Shown here: piece after piece, positions 26,460 to 35,016 of the stretch
Layout: every line of letters starts with the position of its first letter
How positions within the stretch are numbered: position 1 is the stretch's first letter
Assembly (NCBI RefSeq): GCF_000020645.1
Contig: NC_011060.1
Span: 38,501-102,500 of the forward strand
Length of the DNA stretch: 64,000 nucleotides
Direction of reading: 5' to 3'
Origin: Pelodictyon phaeoclathratiforme BU-1
GTDB lineage: Bacteria; Bacteroidota; Chlorobiia; Chlorobiales; Chlorobiaceae
Notes under the pieces: generated by a model
What the model saw: only the letters and a program-made list of their open reading frames with translations
Databases searched by the model: none
What the model was told of the DNA's origin: nothing
Program-made: the position numbers and the translations under genes

Positions 26460-27791
26460 TTACCAGAAAACCTCCCCGGTTGTCCGTTTCAGCGTATAGT
26501 TGTTGATCACATAAGCGTAAGCGGCCTGCAGACGGGCAAGTTCGGCCTGCGAGAGGGCAGCTTCCGTATCGAGCAGGTCGAGCGCTGTGGCCATGCCGTT
26601 TTCATAGCGGGCCCTGACGTGACGTGCTGCAAGTTCAGCCTGCTGTACCTGTACTCCGGTTGTTGTTATTTTTTCCGAAGCTGTCTGAAGAGCGTGGATG
26701 GTTTCCTCGACATCAGTTTTTACCTGCTGTTCGGTATCGATTCTCCGCTGGGTGGCAGCCCGCATCCGGGCGGCGCTCTCCTGGCGCTCTGCGCTGGTAC
26801 GGAAGCCAGTAAAAAGCGGGATTTCAAGGTGGATGCCAGCGGCAACATTATTGCGCATCTCATTGATATCAGGCTGGTAGCCGTTCGTGATGCCGTATGA
26901 GATGCTTCCGGTAACAACGGGTACTCCCTGTTTCATGGCAAGGGAGCGATGCAGTTTTGCTGCAGCTTCATTTTCTCTGGAGAGTTGCAGTTCAAGACGC
27001 TGCTCCAGAGCCTGTGCGACAAGTCCGGAGCTTACCGGAACGTTCGGGGTCAGAGCAAATGATCCCTGAAGCATCAGGGGAGCGTTTGCCGCTATGCCGG
27101 TCAGGCGCCGCAGGGTTAACTGGCTGCGAAGAAGCTCATGCTGGAGATCAAGGGTTCTGTTTCGGGCAGCCGCAATACGTACTTCGGTGGAGAGAACATC
27201 GAAGCGGGTGGCCGATCCTGCCTGGTAACGCTTTGTCGTATAGTCGAGAGCCTTGCTGAGTGCAGCAATCTCTTTCTCTTCAACCCGCAAACTTTCCTGA
27301 AGAAACAGAATACCGTAAAAGAGCTGCACAGTTTGATACGAGAGCTCCCTGCGGGCAAGTTCCAGCGACTGTTCCGCTGTTTTTTTCCCGCTCATTGCCA
27401 GATCAACATTGGCGCCTCTTTTTCCGAAATCGAGCAGGGTTGCCTTGGCCGTTACTTTGGCGTCGTAGTTGTCGTTCGGCATGAATTGAATCTCTCCGCT
27501 GCTGCCGAAACTTATTTTTGATACGGTGTCGAGCCAGGTGTATCCGGCGCTGGCGCTTACCTGAGGGAAATATGCGCTTCTGCTTTGGGTGATGCGGGCA
27601 TCTGCTGCGGTAATCTCTTCCGCTGCGGCTTTTAGCGCCGGGTTGTTTTCACGGACAAGATGAATGGCACGATCAAGGGTGAGGGGCGCTTCTGCCGGTG
27701 CGCTGTCGGCTGTTGCAGGCCTTGGCCATGCAAGCATCAGCGCTGTTGCAGCGATACCGGCGGTTCTGATCAGTATACTCTTCGTTATCAT
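26460..27791 (-). CDS. TolC-family outer-membrane efflux channel
   Basis: 443 residues with a signal peptide (hydrophobic core at about 10-24, AAATALMLAWPRPATA-type cleavage region near 28). The two OEP repeats are seen: LTLDRAIHLVRENNPALKAAAEEITAADARI near the start and the second half from about residue 240 with coiled-coil AELARLQAAYAYVINNYTLKR at the end. It forms the outer-membrane exit of the EmrAB-like pump. First gene of tolC-usp-emrA-emrB, about 32 bp downstream of the predicted sigma-54 transcription start. Confidence 0.92.
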   Translation of the reverse strand: MITKSILIRTAGIAATALMLAWPRPATADSAPAEAPLTLDRAIHLVRENNPALKAAAEEITAADARITQSRSAYFPQVSASAGYTWLDTVSKISFGSSGEIQFMPNDNYDAKVTAKATLLDFGKRGANVDLAMSGKKTAEQSLELARRELSYQTVQLFYGILFLQESLRVEEKEIAALSKALDYTTKRYQAGSATRFDVLSTEVRIAAARNRTLDLQHELLRSQLTLRRLTGIAANAPLMLQGSFALTPNVPVSSGLVAQALEQRLELQLSRENEAAAKLHRSLAMKQGVPVVTGSISYGITNGYQPDINEMRNNVAAGIHLEIPLFTGFRTSAERQESAARMRAATQRRIDTEQQVKTDVEETIHALQTASEKITTTGVQVQQAELAARHVRARYENGMATALDLLDTEAALSQAELARLQAAYAYVINNYTLKRTTGEVFW

Positions 27792-27834
27792 AAAGCTTTT
27801 GTTTGTTCCGTTATTTCCTGTGCTACTTTATAAA

Positions 27835-27849
27835 GCAATTTATGTGCCA
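27835..27849 (-). promoter_or_regulatory. Sigma-54 (-24/-12) promoter of the efflux operon
   Basis: On the minus strand the sequence is TGGCAC-N5-TTGC (TGGCAC at 27849-27844, TTGC at 27838-27835), a perfect match to the RpoN consensus with the required 5-bp spacing. Transcription would start near 27823, about 32 bp before the tolC-like ATG. The divergent gene encodes a sigma-54 activator. Confidence 0.85.
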
Positions 27850-27925
27850 GATCGTTCAGATGAGGTGATAATCAGTGGGTTTGGTGCTTTGGCGGGTGTC
27901 GTTTTCCTCCCACTTCTTACGAAAT

Positions 27926-27977
27926 TCTTAAATAATCAGAATATTCTGTATCATGTTTTCTTAAATTTCAGGAATAT
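27926..27977. promoter_or_regulatory. Two direct repeats, candidate activator binding sites
   Basis: Near-identical 19-bp copies TCTTAAATAATCAGAATAT (27926-27944) and TCTTAAATTTCAGGAATAT (27959-27977) are spaced 33 bp apart, about three helical turns, 80-130 bp upstream of the -24 element. The first overlaps the palindrome CAGAATATTCTG (27937-27948). Position and phasing suit upstream activating sequences for the adjacent regulator. Binding is inferred. Confidence 0.6.
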
Positions 27978-27998
27978 CAATTTCCTTTTTGTTGTGCC

Positions 27999-30098
27999 AT
28001 GAGCAACTCATCCGTCCATGAGGCCAGCATGCTGATGCAGTACATCAGCGATGCCGTCGGCTCCATCCGTGATCCCCAGGATCTTTTTCGAACGGTCATC
28101 GACAAGCTTCGCCTTGTCTTCGAGTTTGATTCCGCCGCCATTCTCACCTTTGACAAAGAGTGCCGGTACAGTAATCTCTTTTTTGAAATGCTCCGCTTTC
28201 AGCTTCCTGAAACCATTGATCGTAACAAGAGGCTGATTGCAGGCTCCTGGATTGAGCCGCATCTTGGTGATCTCTCCGTTTCAGTTATCGGTATCGAGGA
28301 AGCTCTGGAGCTCTATCCTGCGGATATGCCGCTTCCGCAGATCCTCTTTGACCTCGGCATGCGGCAGGTGGTGCTTTCGCCACTGCGTACCGGGGGAAAG
28401 GGTATCGGCTTTCTCTGTTTTGTTTCAAAGGATGAAAAAAGATGGTCAGAGAGTGAAAAAGAGCTGCTTGCCACACTTTCATCACCGATCGCCGTTGCGG
28501 TCAGCAACGCCCTTGCCTATGAGGAGCTCCGGCAGCGTGAAGCGCAAACCGCTATGCAACTTGCCGTCAACAATGTTCTGCTGACCATCAAGGATAGAAA
28601 CCGGATGCTGTTGGCCGTTTGCGAGCAGATCGACAAGCTTGTGCCCTGCACTTTCCTTGGCATTCGCGTCATGGGCGAAGATGGAAACTACCGCATCTTT
28701 GATAATTTCATGCGTGATCAGAGCGGGGGTTTTGTGCCGGTCTCTGCGATTGAGGTACTTGATGTTGATGATATTGAGGCGATAGCAAAGGAAAGTTTTT
28801 CCCTGATTTCCAATTCAGGCTGTTTTTGTGGTGATGCGTTTCTCCGGCTTTCCCGGCAGTACCGGATTCTCGCTCTCGTCAAAGAAAAATACGGTATCTG
28901 CTCCCTGCTTACGGTTCCGCTCTGGGATACACCGGGAAGTCGTGCCGGACTGATTATCTCCGACACCTCCCGCTCGTTCGAAGAGCATGACCAGGCAACC
29001 GTCAACCTGATCGTGCCCCAGCTCTCTTTGGCCTTGCAGAACTATCTCGCCTTTGAGGAGATTGATGAGCTGCGCCGCAAGCTGGAGGGCGAGCGCACCT
29101 GCCTCATTGAGGAGATCAAGGCAGCGCATAACTTTGAGGAGATCATCGGTAACAGCGCCTCCCTTTCTGCGGTATTGCGCCGGGTGAGCCAGGTTGCTCC
29201 TACCGATGCCACAGTGCTGATTCAGGGTGAAACCGGCACCGGCAAGGAGCTTTTTGCCCGAGCCCTGCACAATCTTTCAGCCCGCAGCAAGCGTGCGTTA
29301 ATCAAGGTTAACTGTGCGACTTTGCCTGGGCCGCTCATCGAATCGGAGCTTTTCGGTCACGAAAAAGGGAGTTTTACCGGCGCCACAGAACGCCGGATCG
29401 GCAAGTTTGAGCTGGCCGAGGGGGGGACGATTTTTCTGGATGAAATTGGTGAACTCCCTCTGGAGCTGCAGGCAAAGCTGCTTCGCGTGCTTCAGGAGCG
29501 TGAGCTTGAGCGGCTTGGCGGACGGCAGGTGATCAAGGTTGATGTGCGTGTTATTGCGGCCACCAACCGTGATCTCGCGCGTGAGGTTGCCGAAGGGCGC
29601 TTCCGTGAAGATCTCTTTTTTCGGCTCAACGTCTTTCCCCTTTTTATTCCGTCACTCTCTGAACGCCGGGAGGATATTGCCATGCTTGCCGCCCATTTTG
29701 CCGCCAAATTTTCAAGGGAGTTCGCCAGGCCGCTTCGCACCTTCAGGGAGAGCGATATGCAGCGTCTGGTCGCTCGGGAATGGAAGGGCAATATCCGCGA
29801 GCTTGCCCACCTGATCGAGCAGGCGGTTATTGTTTCTGAAGGGGCGTCGCTGGATTTTTCAGCACTCCTCTCATCGTTGCCCTCCGTTCAGGATGCGCAG
29901 CACTCTCTGCGACAGAAAACCATGCGCGATTTTGAATCGGATGTAGCCATGATGGAGCGGGAGTTGATTCTGGATGCTCTCGACCACTCAAACGGCCGGG
30001 TGAGCGGTGAGGGTGGCGCTGCAGAAAAGCTTGCCATGCATCCGAAAACGCTCTACTCCCGTATTGACAAGCTCGCTATCCGTAAACGATACCAGTAG
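27999..30098 (+). CDS. Sigma-54-dependent activator, GAF-GAF-AAA+-HTH
   Basis: 699 residues, FhlA-like layout: GAF domain at about 27-175, second GAF at about 200-352, AAA+ domain at 383-610 and a Fis-type HTH at 655-697. Walker A GETGTGKE is at 410-417 and Walker B at TIFLDEIGE (477-485). The sigma-54 contact loop reads GSFTGA (457-462) instead of GAFTGA, a variant also seen in some working activators. No receiver domain, so it should sense a small ligand through its GAF domains. It is divergent from, and probably controls, the efflux operon. Confidence 0.93.
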   Translation: MSNSSVHEASMLMQYISDAVGSIRDPQDLFRTVIDKLRLVFEFDSAAILTFDKECRYSNLFFEMLRFQLPETIDRNKRLIAGSWIEPHLGDLSVSVIGIEEALELYPADMPLPQILFDLGMRQVVLSPLRTGGKGIGFLCFVSKDEKRWSESEKELLATLSSPIAVAVSNALAYEELRQREAQTAMQLAVNNVLLTIKDRNRMLLAVCEQIDKLVPCTFLGIRVMGEDGNYRIFDNFMRDQSGGFVPVSAIEVLDVDDIEAIAKESFSLISNSGCFCGDAFLRLSRQYRILALVKEKYGICSLLTVPLWDTPGSRAGLIISDTSRSFEEHDQATVNLIVPQLSLALQNYLAFEEIDELRRKLEGERTCLIEEIKAAHNFEEIIGNSASLSAVLRRVSQVAPTDATVLIQGETGTGKELFARALHNLSARSKRALIKVNCATLPGPLIESELFGHEKGSFTGATERRIGKFELAEGGTIFLDEIGELPLELQAKLLRVLQERELERLGGRQVIKVDVRVIAATNRDLAREVAEGRFREDLFFRLNVFPLFIPSLSERREDIAMLAAHFAAKFSREFARPLRTFRESDMQRLVAREWKGNIRELAHLIEQAVIVSEGASLDFSALLSSLPSVQDAQHSLRQKTMRDFESDVAMMERELILDALDHSNGRVSGEGGAAEKLAMHPKTLYSRIDKLAIRKRYQ

Positions 30099-30134
30099 GC
30101 TGCGGGGAGTGTTGCAGCTTTATCCGAGAATCGT

Positions 30135-31328
30135 TTATCCACAGAACTTCCGGATGGCTGCCGCCACAATCGGAATGCCCTCGGCGATCTGCTCCGGGCT
30201 GTTGTTGCAGTAGGAGAGGCGCAGGGAGTTGTTGCGCTTCCCTTCAGGATCAAATGTTTTTCCGGCCACAAAGACCGCGCCACCTTCGACGGCTTCCATC
30301 ATGATTCGGGTTGCATCAGCCTCATCCGGCAGCGTGAGCCAGATGTAGAAGCCTCCACGAGGTTCGTTCCACTGCACATAATCAGGCATATGCTCCCTGA
30401 GAGCGGCCACCATGGCCTCCGCCCTTCTCTTGTACTCCTGCCGTACTCCCGCAATATAGGTGTAGATTTGACCTGAACGTATGAAAGCATCGGCCAGAAC
30501 CTGGGTGAAGCTTGGTGAGCAGGCATCGGCAGACTGCTTGATAAGCTCGCATTTCTGATAAATTTCATCGGGCGCGAGCATCCAGCCAAGCCGTAAACCG
30601 GGGCCGAGAATTTTCGAGAAAGAGCCGGTATAGCAGACGTTGATCCCTGCCGGATTGATTGCCTTGATCGGCTTTAGGCGCGGGCGATCCTCTTCATAAA
30701 AATAGAGGTCACCGTATGCATCATCTTCAATGAGCGGAATATGCTGGCCTTGAAGCGCATTGATGAGCTGCGCCTTGCGTTCAGCAGTGTAGAGCAGCCC
30801 TGCCGGATTATGGAAATAGGGGGTGATATAGAGAAATTTTGCCCTCTCTTTCCGGTCGAGTTCCTGCTGCAGCGCCTCCATTGAAATACCGTCGCGATCA
30901 ACCGCGACCCCTCTCAGCTCCGCCTCACTGGCTCGGAATGCCGAAAGCGCCCCGATAAAGCAGGGATTTTCGACAAGCACAGGCTCCCCCGGATCAATAA
31001 AGGCTTTGGCCAGCAGGTTGAGCCCCTGCTGGGAGCCGGTGGTGATAAGCAGCCGGTTCTCTTTAACCGGTAACCCCTTTTTTTCAAGGAAGCCGCCGAG
31101 TGACTCAAGAAGTGAGGGAAGACCGGGTGTCGGGCCATACTGAAATGCCGCCTGCTTCTTTTTCAGGTCGAGCCCACGGAAAAGCTCTTCAACTGCTTCC
31201 ACGGGAAAAAGCTCATTGCCGGGCATTCCCCCCGCAAAAGAGATGATGTCGGGCCTCGACGCAAGGGTCATGAGATCCCTGATTTCCGAAGAACGAAGCG
31301 ATGATACAGCTTTTGAAAACCTTGGCAT
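30135..31328 (-). CDS. PLP-dependent aminotransferase, class I (LysN/2-aminoadipate type)
   Basis: 397 residues, fold-type I. The PLP lysine is K239 in SFSKILGPGLRLGW; NPAG (184-187) and EDDAYGDLY (211-219) are the other cofactor signatures. The subgroup resembles 2-aminoadipate/aromatic aminotransferases of the LysN-MocR branch, without a HTH domain. It is followed by a double-ACT gene 9 bp upstream in the same transcript order, suggesting amino-acid regulation. With paaK-iorAB nearby an aromatic amino acid is a plausible substrate, but this is inference. Confidence 0.88.
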   Translation of the reverse strand: MPRFSKAVSSLRSSEIRDLMTLASRPDIISFAGGMPGNELFPVEAVEELFRGLDLKKKQAAFQYGPTPGLPSLLESLGGFLEKKGLPVKENRLLITTGSQQGLNLLAKAFIDPGEPVLVENPCFIGALSAFRASEAELRGVAVDRDGISMEALQQELDRKERAKFLYITPYFHNPAGLLYTAERKAQLINALQGQHIPLIEDDAYGDLYFYEEDRPRLKPIKAINPAGINVCYTGSFSKILGPGLRLGWMLAPDEIYQKCELIKQSADACSPSFTQVLADAFIRSGQIYTYIAGVRQEYKRRAEAMVAALREHMPDYVQWNEPRGGFYIWLTLPDEADATRIMMEAVEGGAVFVAGKTFDPEGKRNNSLRLSYCNNSPEQIAEGIPIVAAAIRKFCG

Positions 31329-31337
31329 TTTCTCCCT

Positions 31338-31766
31338 TTAAACCTGATAGACATCCCCTTCCTGCAGCAGTTCCATTTTATGCTCCTGCAGGACAGCGAT
31401 AATTTTTTCCAGTGATTCCGCCCTGATGATGACCGTTGCCTTGCAATTCCCGGAAGCGAAGGCGTACATGTAATCAATCGCGACGTTGTTATCCGAAATG
31501 ATCTGCAGCGCCTTGTGCAGGCCGCCTGGTTTGTGGGGAATAATCATCCCGACAACCTCGGTCACTTTGACAGCAAATCCCGCTTTGCGCAGCACCTCAG
31601 CCGCCGCCTCGGGACGTCCGACAATCATGCGCAGAATGCCGTAGTCGGACGAATCGGCAATGCTGAATGCCGAAATATTGATATCGTTTTCGGCAAGAAT
31701 ACCGGTCAGTTCGGTGAGCCGCCCAGTCCTGTTTTCGAGAAACACCGACAATTGCTTGATAATCAT
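31338..31766 (-). CDS. Tandem ACT-domain protein
   Basis: 142 residues, two ACT domains (about 1-66 and 70-140). It begins MIIKQLSVFLENRTGRLTELTGILAENDINI, the classic ACT ligand-binding start, and the second copy contains KPGGLHKALQIISDNNVAIDYMYAF. Stand-alone double-ACT proteins bind amino acids and are often encoded with phenylacetate-CoA ligase/indolepyruvate oxidoreductase genes, which occur 4 kb away here. First gene of the pair with the aminotransferase. Confidence 0.9.
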   Translation of the reverse strand: MIIKQLSVFLENRTGRLTELTGILAENDINISAFSIADSSDYGILRMIVGRPEAAAEVLRKAGFAVKVTEVVGMIIPHKPGGLHKALQIISDNNVAIDYMYAFASGNCKATVIIRAESLEKIIAVLQEHKMELLQEGDVYQV

Positions 31767-32259
31767 AGCAGTACCCTTTTTTATAATAAGTTATGGCATC
31801 TGTGCCACAAAAATTACAGGATGAAAGCTTCTACCACCTGTTTACCTCATCATGACAAGAACTCGTCAAAACAAGTTAAAAACCTGAAACAAAAGAGAAT
31901 GCAGGAACATACAAAAAAGCCTGCACTCGGAAATAAAAAAAGCCGGGCATAAACCCTTTTTCACAAGTTTGCTGTTGATCGAAGCTCGTTTTGCGCTGTT
32001 CGAGCTGGTTTCCTCTTTTATTGATGTGGAATATATTGTATAATGCGTGTATACTTCCCTCTCTTTTCATAGCGGTGTGGCTTTGGGCTTTGTTTAACGA
32101 TTTTGCCGATCACTCTTAATTATCCCTGCACTCTCTGACGGTTTTGGTAATAGGGTGGCCGCACAGGCGCCTTTACTCTGCAATCCGGATACAGACTTTT
32201 TTTATAAAGCATAGTTCTCATGTTAATCGTCATTTAACATTATAAAAAAGGAGAAAAAA
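31767..32259. other. Divergent intergenic region before the astacin gene
   Basis: 493 bp. It must hold the promoters of the ACT/aminotransferase pair (minus) and the astacin locus (plus). I looked for a short precursor-peptide gene here: only a 17-codon frame near 31899 (MQEHTKKPALGNKKSRA) is found, with no convincing ribosome-binding site. No RNA structure recognised. Confidence 0.45.
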
Positions 32260-33606
32260 ATGGCAGCAAAAAAAGATGGAAATCCAAAGGAGTACGGTGA
32301 GTTGTGCCCTTCCGGCAGGGTTCGTACGGCGATTATTAATGGTAATACGTTCAGTTATAAATCGCTTCAGTATACCGAAGTTGATGGCATGGCCATGTTC
32401 GAAGGCGATATTGTTCTCGGAAAAGTTGCCGATGTCGATCGTGATACTGAAATTCGTAAACAGGAGATGCAGGGGGTTATTGCACGAGGAATTATTATTA
32501 CCGGTAATCAGTACCGGTGGCCCAATTGCAAAGTGCCCTATACCATTGATCCGGCTCTTCCAAATCAGGCGCGTGTCACTGATGCCATCGCTCACTGGGA
32601 GGCGAATACCCGCTTTCGATTTGTACTGCGAACTGCAGCAAATGCGGCAAGTTATCCAGACTGGGTAACCTTCAGGTCTGGCTCGGGGTGCAGCTCCTAT
32701 GTTGGTCGGCAGGGTGGACAGCAATTTATCTCTCTTGCATCAGGTTGCTCAAAAGGTAATGCAATCCATGAAATTGGTCATACGATCGGCTTTTGGCATG
32801 AACACAGCCGTGAAGACCGGAATGCCTTTGTCACGATTCACTGGGACAAAATCATGCCGGGATATGAGCACAATTTCAATCAGCAGATAGCCGATGGCGA
32901 TGATGTTGGCGCCTACGAGTATGGCTCAATCATGCACTACTCTCGCGATGCCTTTTCAATAGATGGTTCCGATACGATTACCCCCACTGATCCGTCAGCG
33001 TCGATTGGCCAGAGAACAGGGCTCAGCCCTGGTGACATAGCAGCGGCAAACACTCTTTGTCCGTTAGTTGTTTGTCCTGCGGCACCGAAAATATGTCCTT
33101 CGTCGCCAATTATCCAATGTCCTGCGGCACCGAAGGTATGCTCTCCAGCACCCCTTATACAATGTCCTGCGGCGCCAAAATTGTGTCCGCCATCCCCGCT
33201 GCAGTGTGCTGCTGGCCCCAATTGTGCTCCGGCACCAAAAATTGTATGTCTGCCATCACCGCTCCTTAAATGTCCTCCGGCTCCGAAAATCTACTGCGGG
33301 GCGGCTCCTTTGGTTAAACCTTTTCCGGGGGAAGAGATACGCCGAAAAGGTTATTCCCTTGATCCATCAACCGGTACCGGGCAGGGTGGTATGAACCAGA
33401 TCCCCCAGATTGTCATCAACATTAATTTTAATGGCTATCAACCGCCGACAGTCCAGACGAATTATTCAGGAACAGATCCCTATGCTGATGAAAACAGTGA
33501 CTGGACAGCTTCCGAGTACCCGGATCCGGGAGATTGTTGCGATAATTCCATGACTGATGAATCAGTCGGGAGTTCCGGAAATTTTGATCCGGAATGTTCA
33601 GAGTAA
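32260..33606 (+). CDS. Astacin (M12A) metallopeptidase with a Cys/Pro-repeat tail
   Basis: 448 residues, no signal peptide; AAGGAG precedes the ATG. The N-terminal ~85 residues match the propeptide-like start of bacterial astacins (DGMAMFEGDIVLG). The catalytic domain spans about 86-266: zinc site H170-E171-x2-H174-x2-G-x2-H180-E-x2-R-x-D-R, and Met-turn SIMHY (223-227) with the Tyr ligand. The following tail (267-346) carries 12 cysteines at steps of 5-8 residues in CPAAPK-x-C-type repeats, then an acidic region to the end with C426, C427 and C446. Downstream is a radical SAM/SPASM enzyme with a PqqD-like domain, so the tail is a strong candidate for its substrate. Confidence 0.93.
   Translation: MAAKKDGNPKEYGELCPSGRVRTAIINGNTFSYKSLQYTEVDGMAMFEGDIVLGKVADVDRDTEIRKQEMQGVIARGIIITGNQYRWPNCKVPYTIDPALPNQARVTDAIAHWEANTRFRFVLRTAANAASYPDWVTFRSGSGCSSYVGRQGGQQFISLASGCSKGNAIHEIGHTIGFWHEHSREDRNAFVTIHWDKIMPGYEHNFNQQIADGDDVGAYEYGSIMHYSRDAFSIDGSDTITPTDPSASIGQRTGLSPGDIAAANTLCPLVVCPAAPKICPSSPIIQCPAAPKVCSPAPLIQCPAAPKLCPPSPLQCAAGPNCAPAPKIVCLPSPLLKCPPAPKIYCGAAPLVKPFPGEEIRRKGYSLDPSTGTGQGGMNQIPQIVININFNGYQPPTVQTNYSGTDPYADENSDWTASEYPDPGDCCDNSMTDESVGSSGNFDPECSE
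33058..33297 (+). repeat. Degenerate ~45-bp repeats encoding the Cys-rich tail
   Basis: Codons 267-346 of the astacin gene encode about five to six copies of C-P-x-A-P-K-[IVL]-x0-1-C-[PSL]-x-[SA]-P-[IL]. Cysteines are at 267, 272, 279, 287, 294, 302, 309, 316, 322, 330, 338 and 346, so spacing alternates mostly 7 and 8. The first three copies are near-identical at the DNA level (TGTCCTGCGGC(A/G)CC repeated), indicating recent tandem duplication. Confidence 0.8.
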
Positions 33607-33630
33607 ATTGATAAGTCACGGTTAACAACT

Positions 33631-33662
33631 ACGGCAGCATCAGCTTTGGCTGGTGCTGCCGT
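33631..33662 (+). terminator. Intercistronic hairpin between astacin and radical SAM genes
   Basis: Fourteen-bp stem (ACGGCAGCA/TGCTGCCGT plus five inner pairs with one G-T) and a four-base TTTG loop, 24 bp beyond the astacin stop and 16 bp before the radical SAM ATG. No run of T follows, so partial termination or 3'-end protection of the astacin message is more likely than full termination. Confidence 0.65.
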
Positions 33663-33678
33663 TATTCATAATACATAT

Positions 33679-34965
33679 ATGAGTTATCCCTATTTCCCGT
33701 TTTCTCTCTGCCAGCAGGAAGATGGTCAGTTCATGCTCTCTTCGCCATACGGGGAATGCAAGGTCAATCGCGATGCAGCAGCAATCCTCAGGTTGTGTAA
33801 CGGCAGTCGCTCTCTCCAGGATATTGTTGGAAAACTGCAGGCTCGTTATGATCTGGATCATGCCCTGATGCATGTAAAATCTGAAAAACTTATCAATAAT
33901 CTCGCAGCCAAAGGGCTGGTATGGATCAAAGAAAAACCCATGCGCTGGTTCAACGCACCTCCGCCCCAAACGATATTCTGGGAGGTTACCTCTCGCTGTA
34001 ATCTTCAGTGCCTGCACTGTGTTGTTTCCGCAGGAGAGAGTGTGACTCATGATCTTTCAACTCGGCGCTGTCTGGAGTTGATTGATGAATGGGCGGCCAT
34101 CGGAGTACAGGAGATCACTTTCAGTGGGGGAGAGCCACTGCTCAGAGAAGATTTATTCGAACTGGCCGCAGCCGCAAAACAGAGAAATCTCACGATCAGT
34201 ATGGCAACAAACGGTACCTTGATGACGAGGGATGTGGCTCGAAGATGCAAAGCTCTCGGTTTTGATGTGCAGATCAGTCTGGACGGATCGACTGCGGAGA
34301 TTTACGGAGCGGTTCGCGGGCGTAAAGAGGCGTTTGCTGATGTCATGGAAGGAATTCGCAATACGCTTTCCGAGGGTGTTAACCTTACCGTCGGAACCGT
34401 TTTGACAAAAAATAATGTCGATGATATACCGGAGTTGCTGAAATTGGTGGAACGTTCCGGAATTCCTTATTTCCGCCTGATTCCCTTTATCCCTTCCGGT
34501 CGGGGACAACAGAACCGTGATCTTGAGCTTGATCCGCTGCAGGTAAAAAAAGTATCGGAAGAGCTTGTCGCACAACGGGATCTCTGGTCGTTTACCATTC
34601 TTCCGGTTGAATTTGAGCTCACTTTTTCAGCTCCTTCAGGCGCATCACTTGATCGGTCAAGAGCAAGTGAATGTGGTGGAGCTACTCACTATTGTACCGT
34701 TACTCCGTCAGGTGCTGTTCTTCCGTGCCATTATTTTGAAGGAGTGGTCACTCACTCAGTGAGAAACCGTTCATTCATGGAGGTCTGGAGAAATTCCCGC
34801 TTTCTTAACTATTTTCGCAGTATTGAGATTGGTGATATCAAGGGATACTGTCATGATTGCCGTTGGCTCGCTGATTGCCGGGGTGGTTGCAAGGCTGCAA
34901 ATTTCAGTTATAAGGATCCTTTCCAGTCAAACAGGCACTGTTGGGTTGTCAGGGAGAACCAATAA
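33679..34965 (+). CDS. Radical SAM/SPASM peptide maturase with PqqD-like N-terminus
   Basis: 428 residues from the ATG at 33679 (a TTG at 33646 lies inside the hairpin). Residues 10-85 resemble a PqqD/RRE domain that binds a substrate peptide. The radical SAM cluster motif is C107-x3-C111-x2-C114, with GGEP at 150-153. A SPASM domain for two auxiliary clusters is marked by C332, C339, C350, C391, C394, C400, C404 and C421. Enzymes of this layout make thioether or C-C crosslinks in ribosomal peptides. The only plausible partner nearby is the astacin with the 12-cysteine tail. No good Shine-Dalgarno is visible, suggesting low expression relative to the astacin. Confidence 0.92.
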   Translation: MSYPYFPFSLCQQEDGQFMLSSPYGECKVNRDAAAILRLCNGSRSLQDIVGKLQARYDLDHALMHVKSEKLINNLAAKGLVWIKEKPMRWFNAPPPQTIFWEVTSRCNLQCLHCVVSAGESVTHDLSTRRCLELIDEWAAIGVQEITFSGGEPLLREDLFELAAAAKQRNLTISMATNGTLMTRDVARRCKALGFDVQISLDGSTAEIYGAVRGRKEAFADVMEGIRNTLSEGVNLTVGTVLTKNNVDDIPELLKLVERSGIPYFRLIPFIPSGRGQQNRDLELDPLQVKKVSEELVAQRDLWSFTILPVEFELTFSAPSGASLDRSRASECGGATHYCTVTPSGAVLPCHYFEGVVTHSVRNRSFMEVWRNSRFLNYFRSIEIGDIKGYCHDCRWLADCRGGCKAANFSYKDPFQSNRHCWVVRENQ

Positions 34966-35016
34966 GAGATCGCCGATGTCCTGAGGTCAATCACTTCACC
35001 ATTATGAGGAAAGAGC

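Noticed and set aside
31899..31952. 17-codon frame as a RiPP precursor for the radical SAM enzyme
   Set aside because: No ribosome site, no cysteine, and it lies within the terminal part of a random frame far from the rSAM gene.
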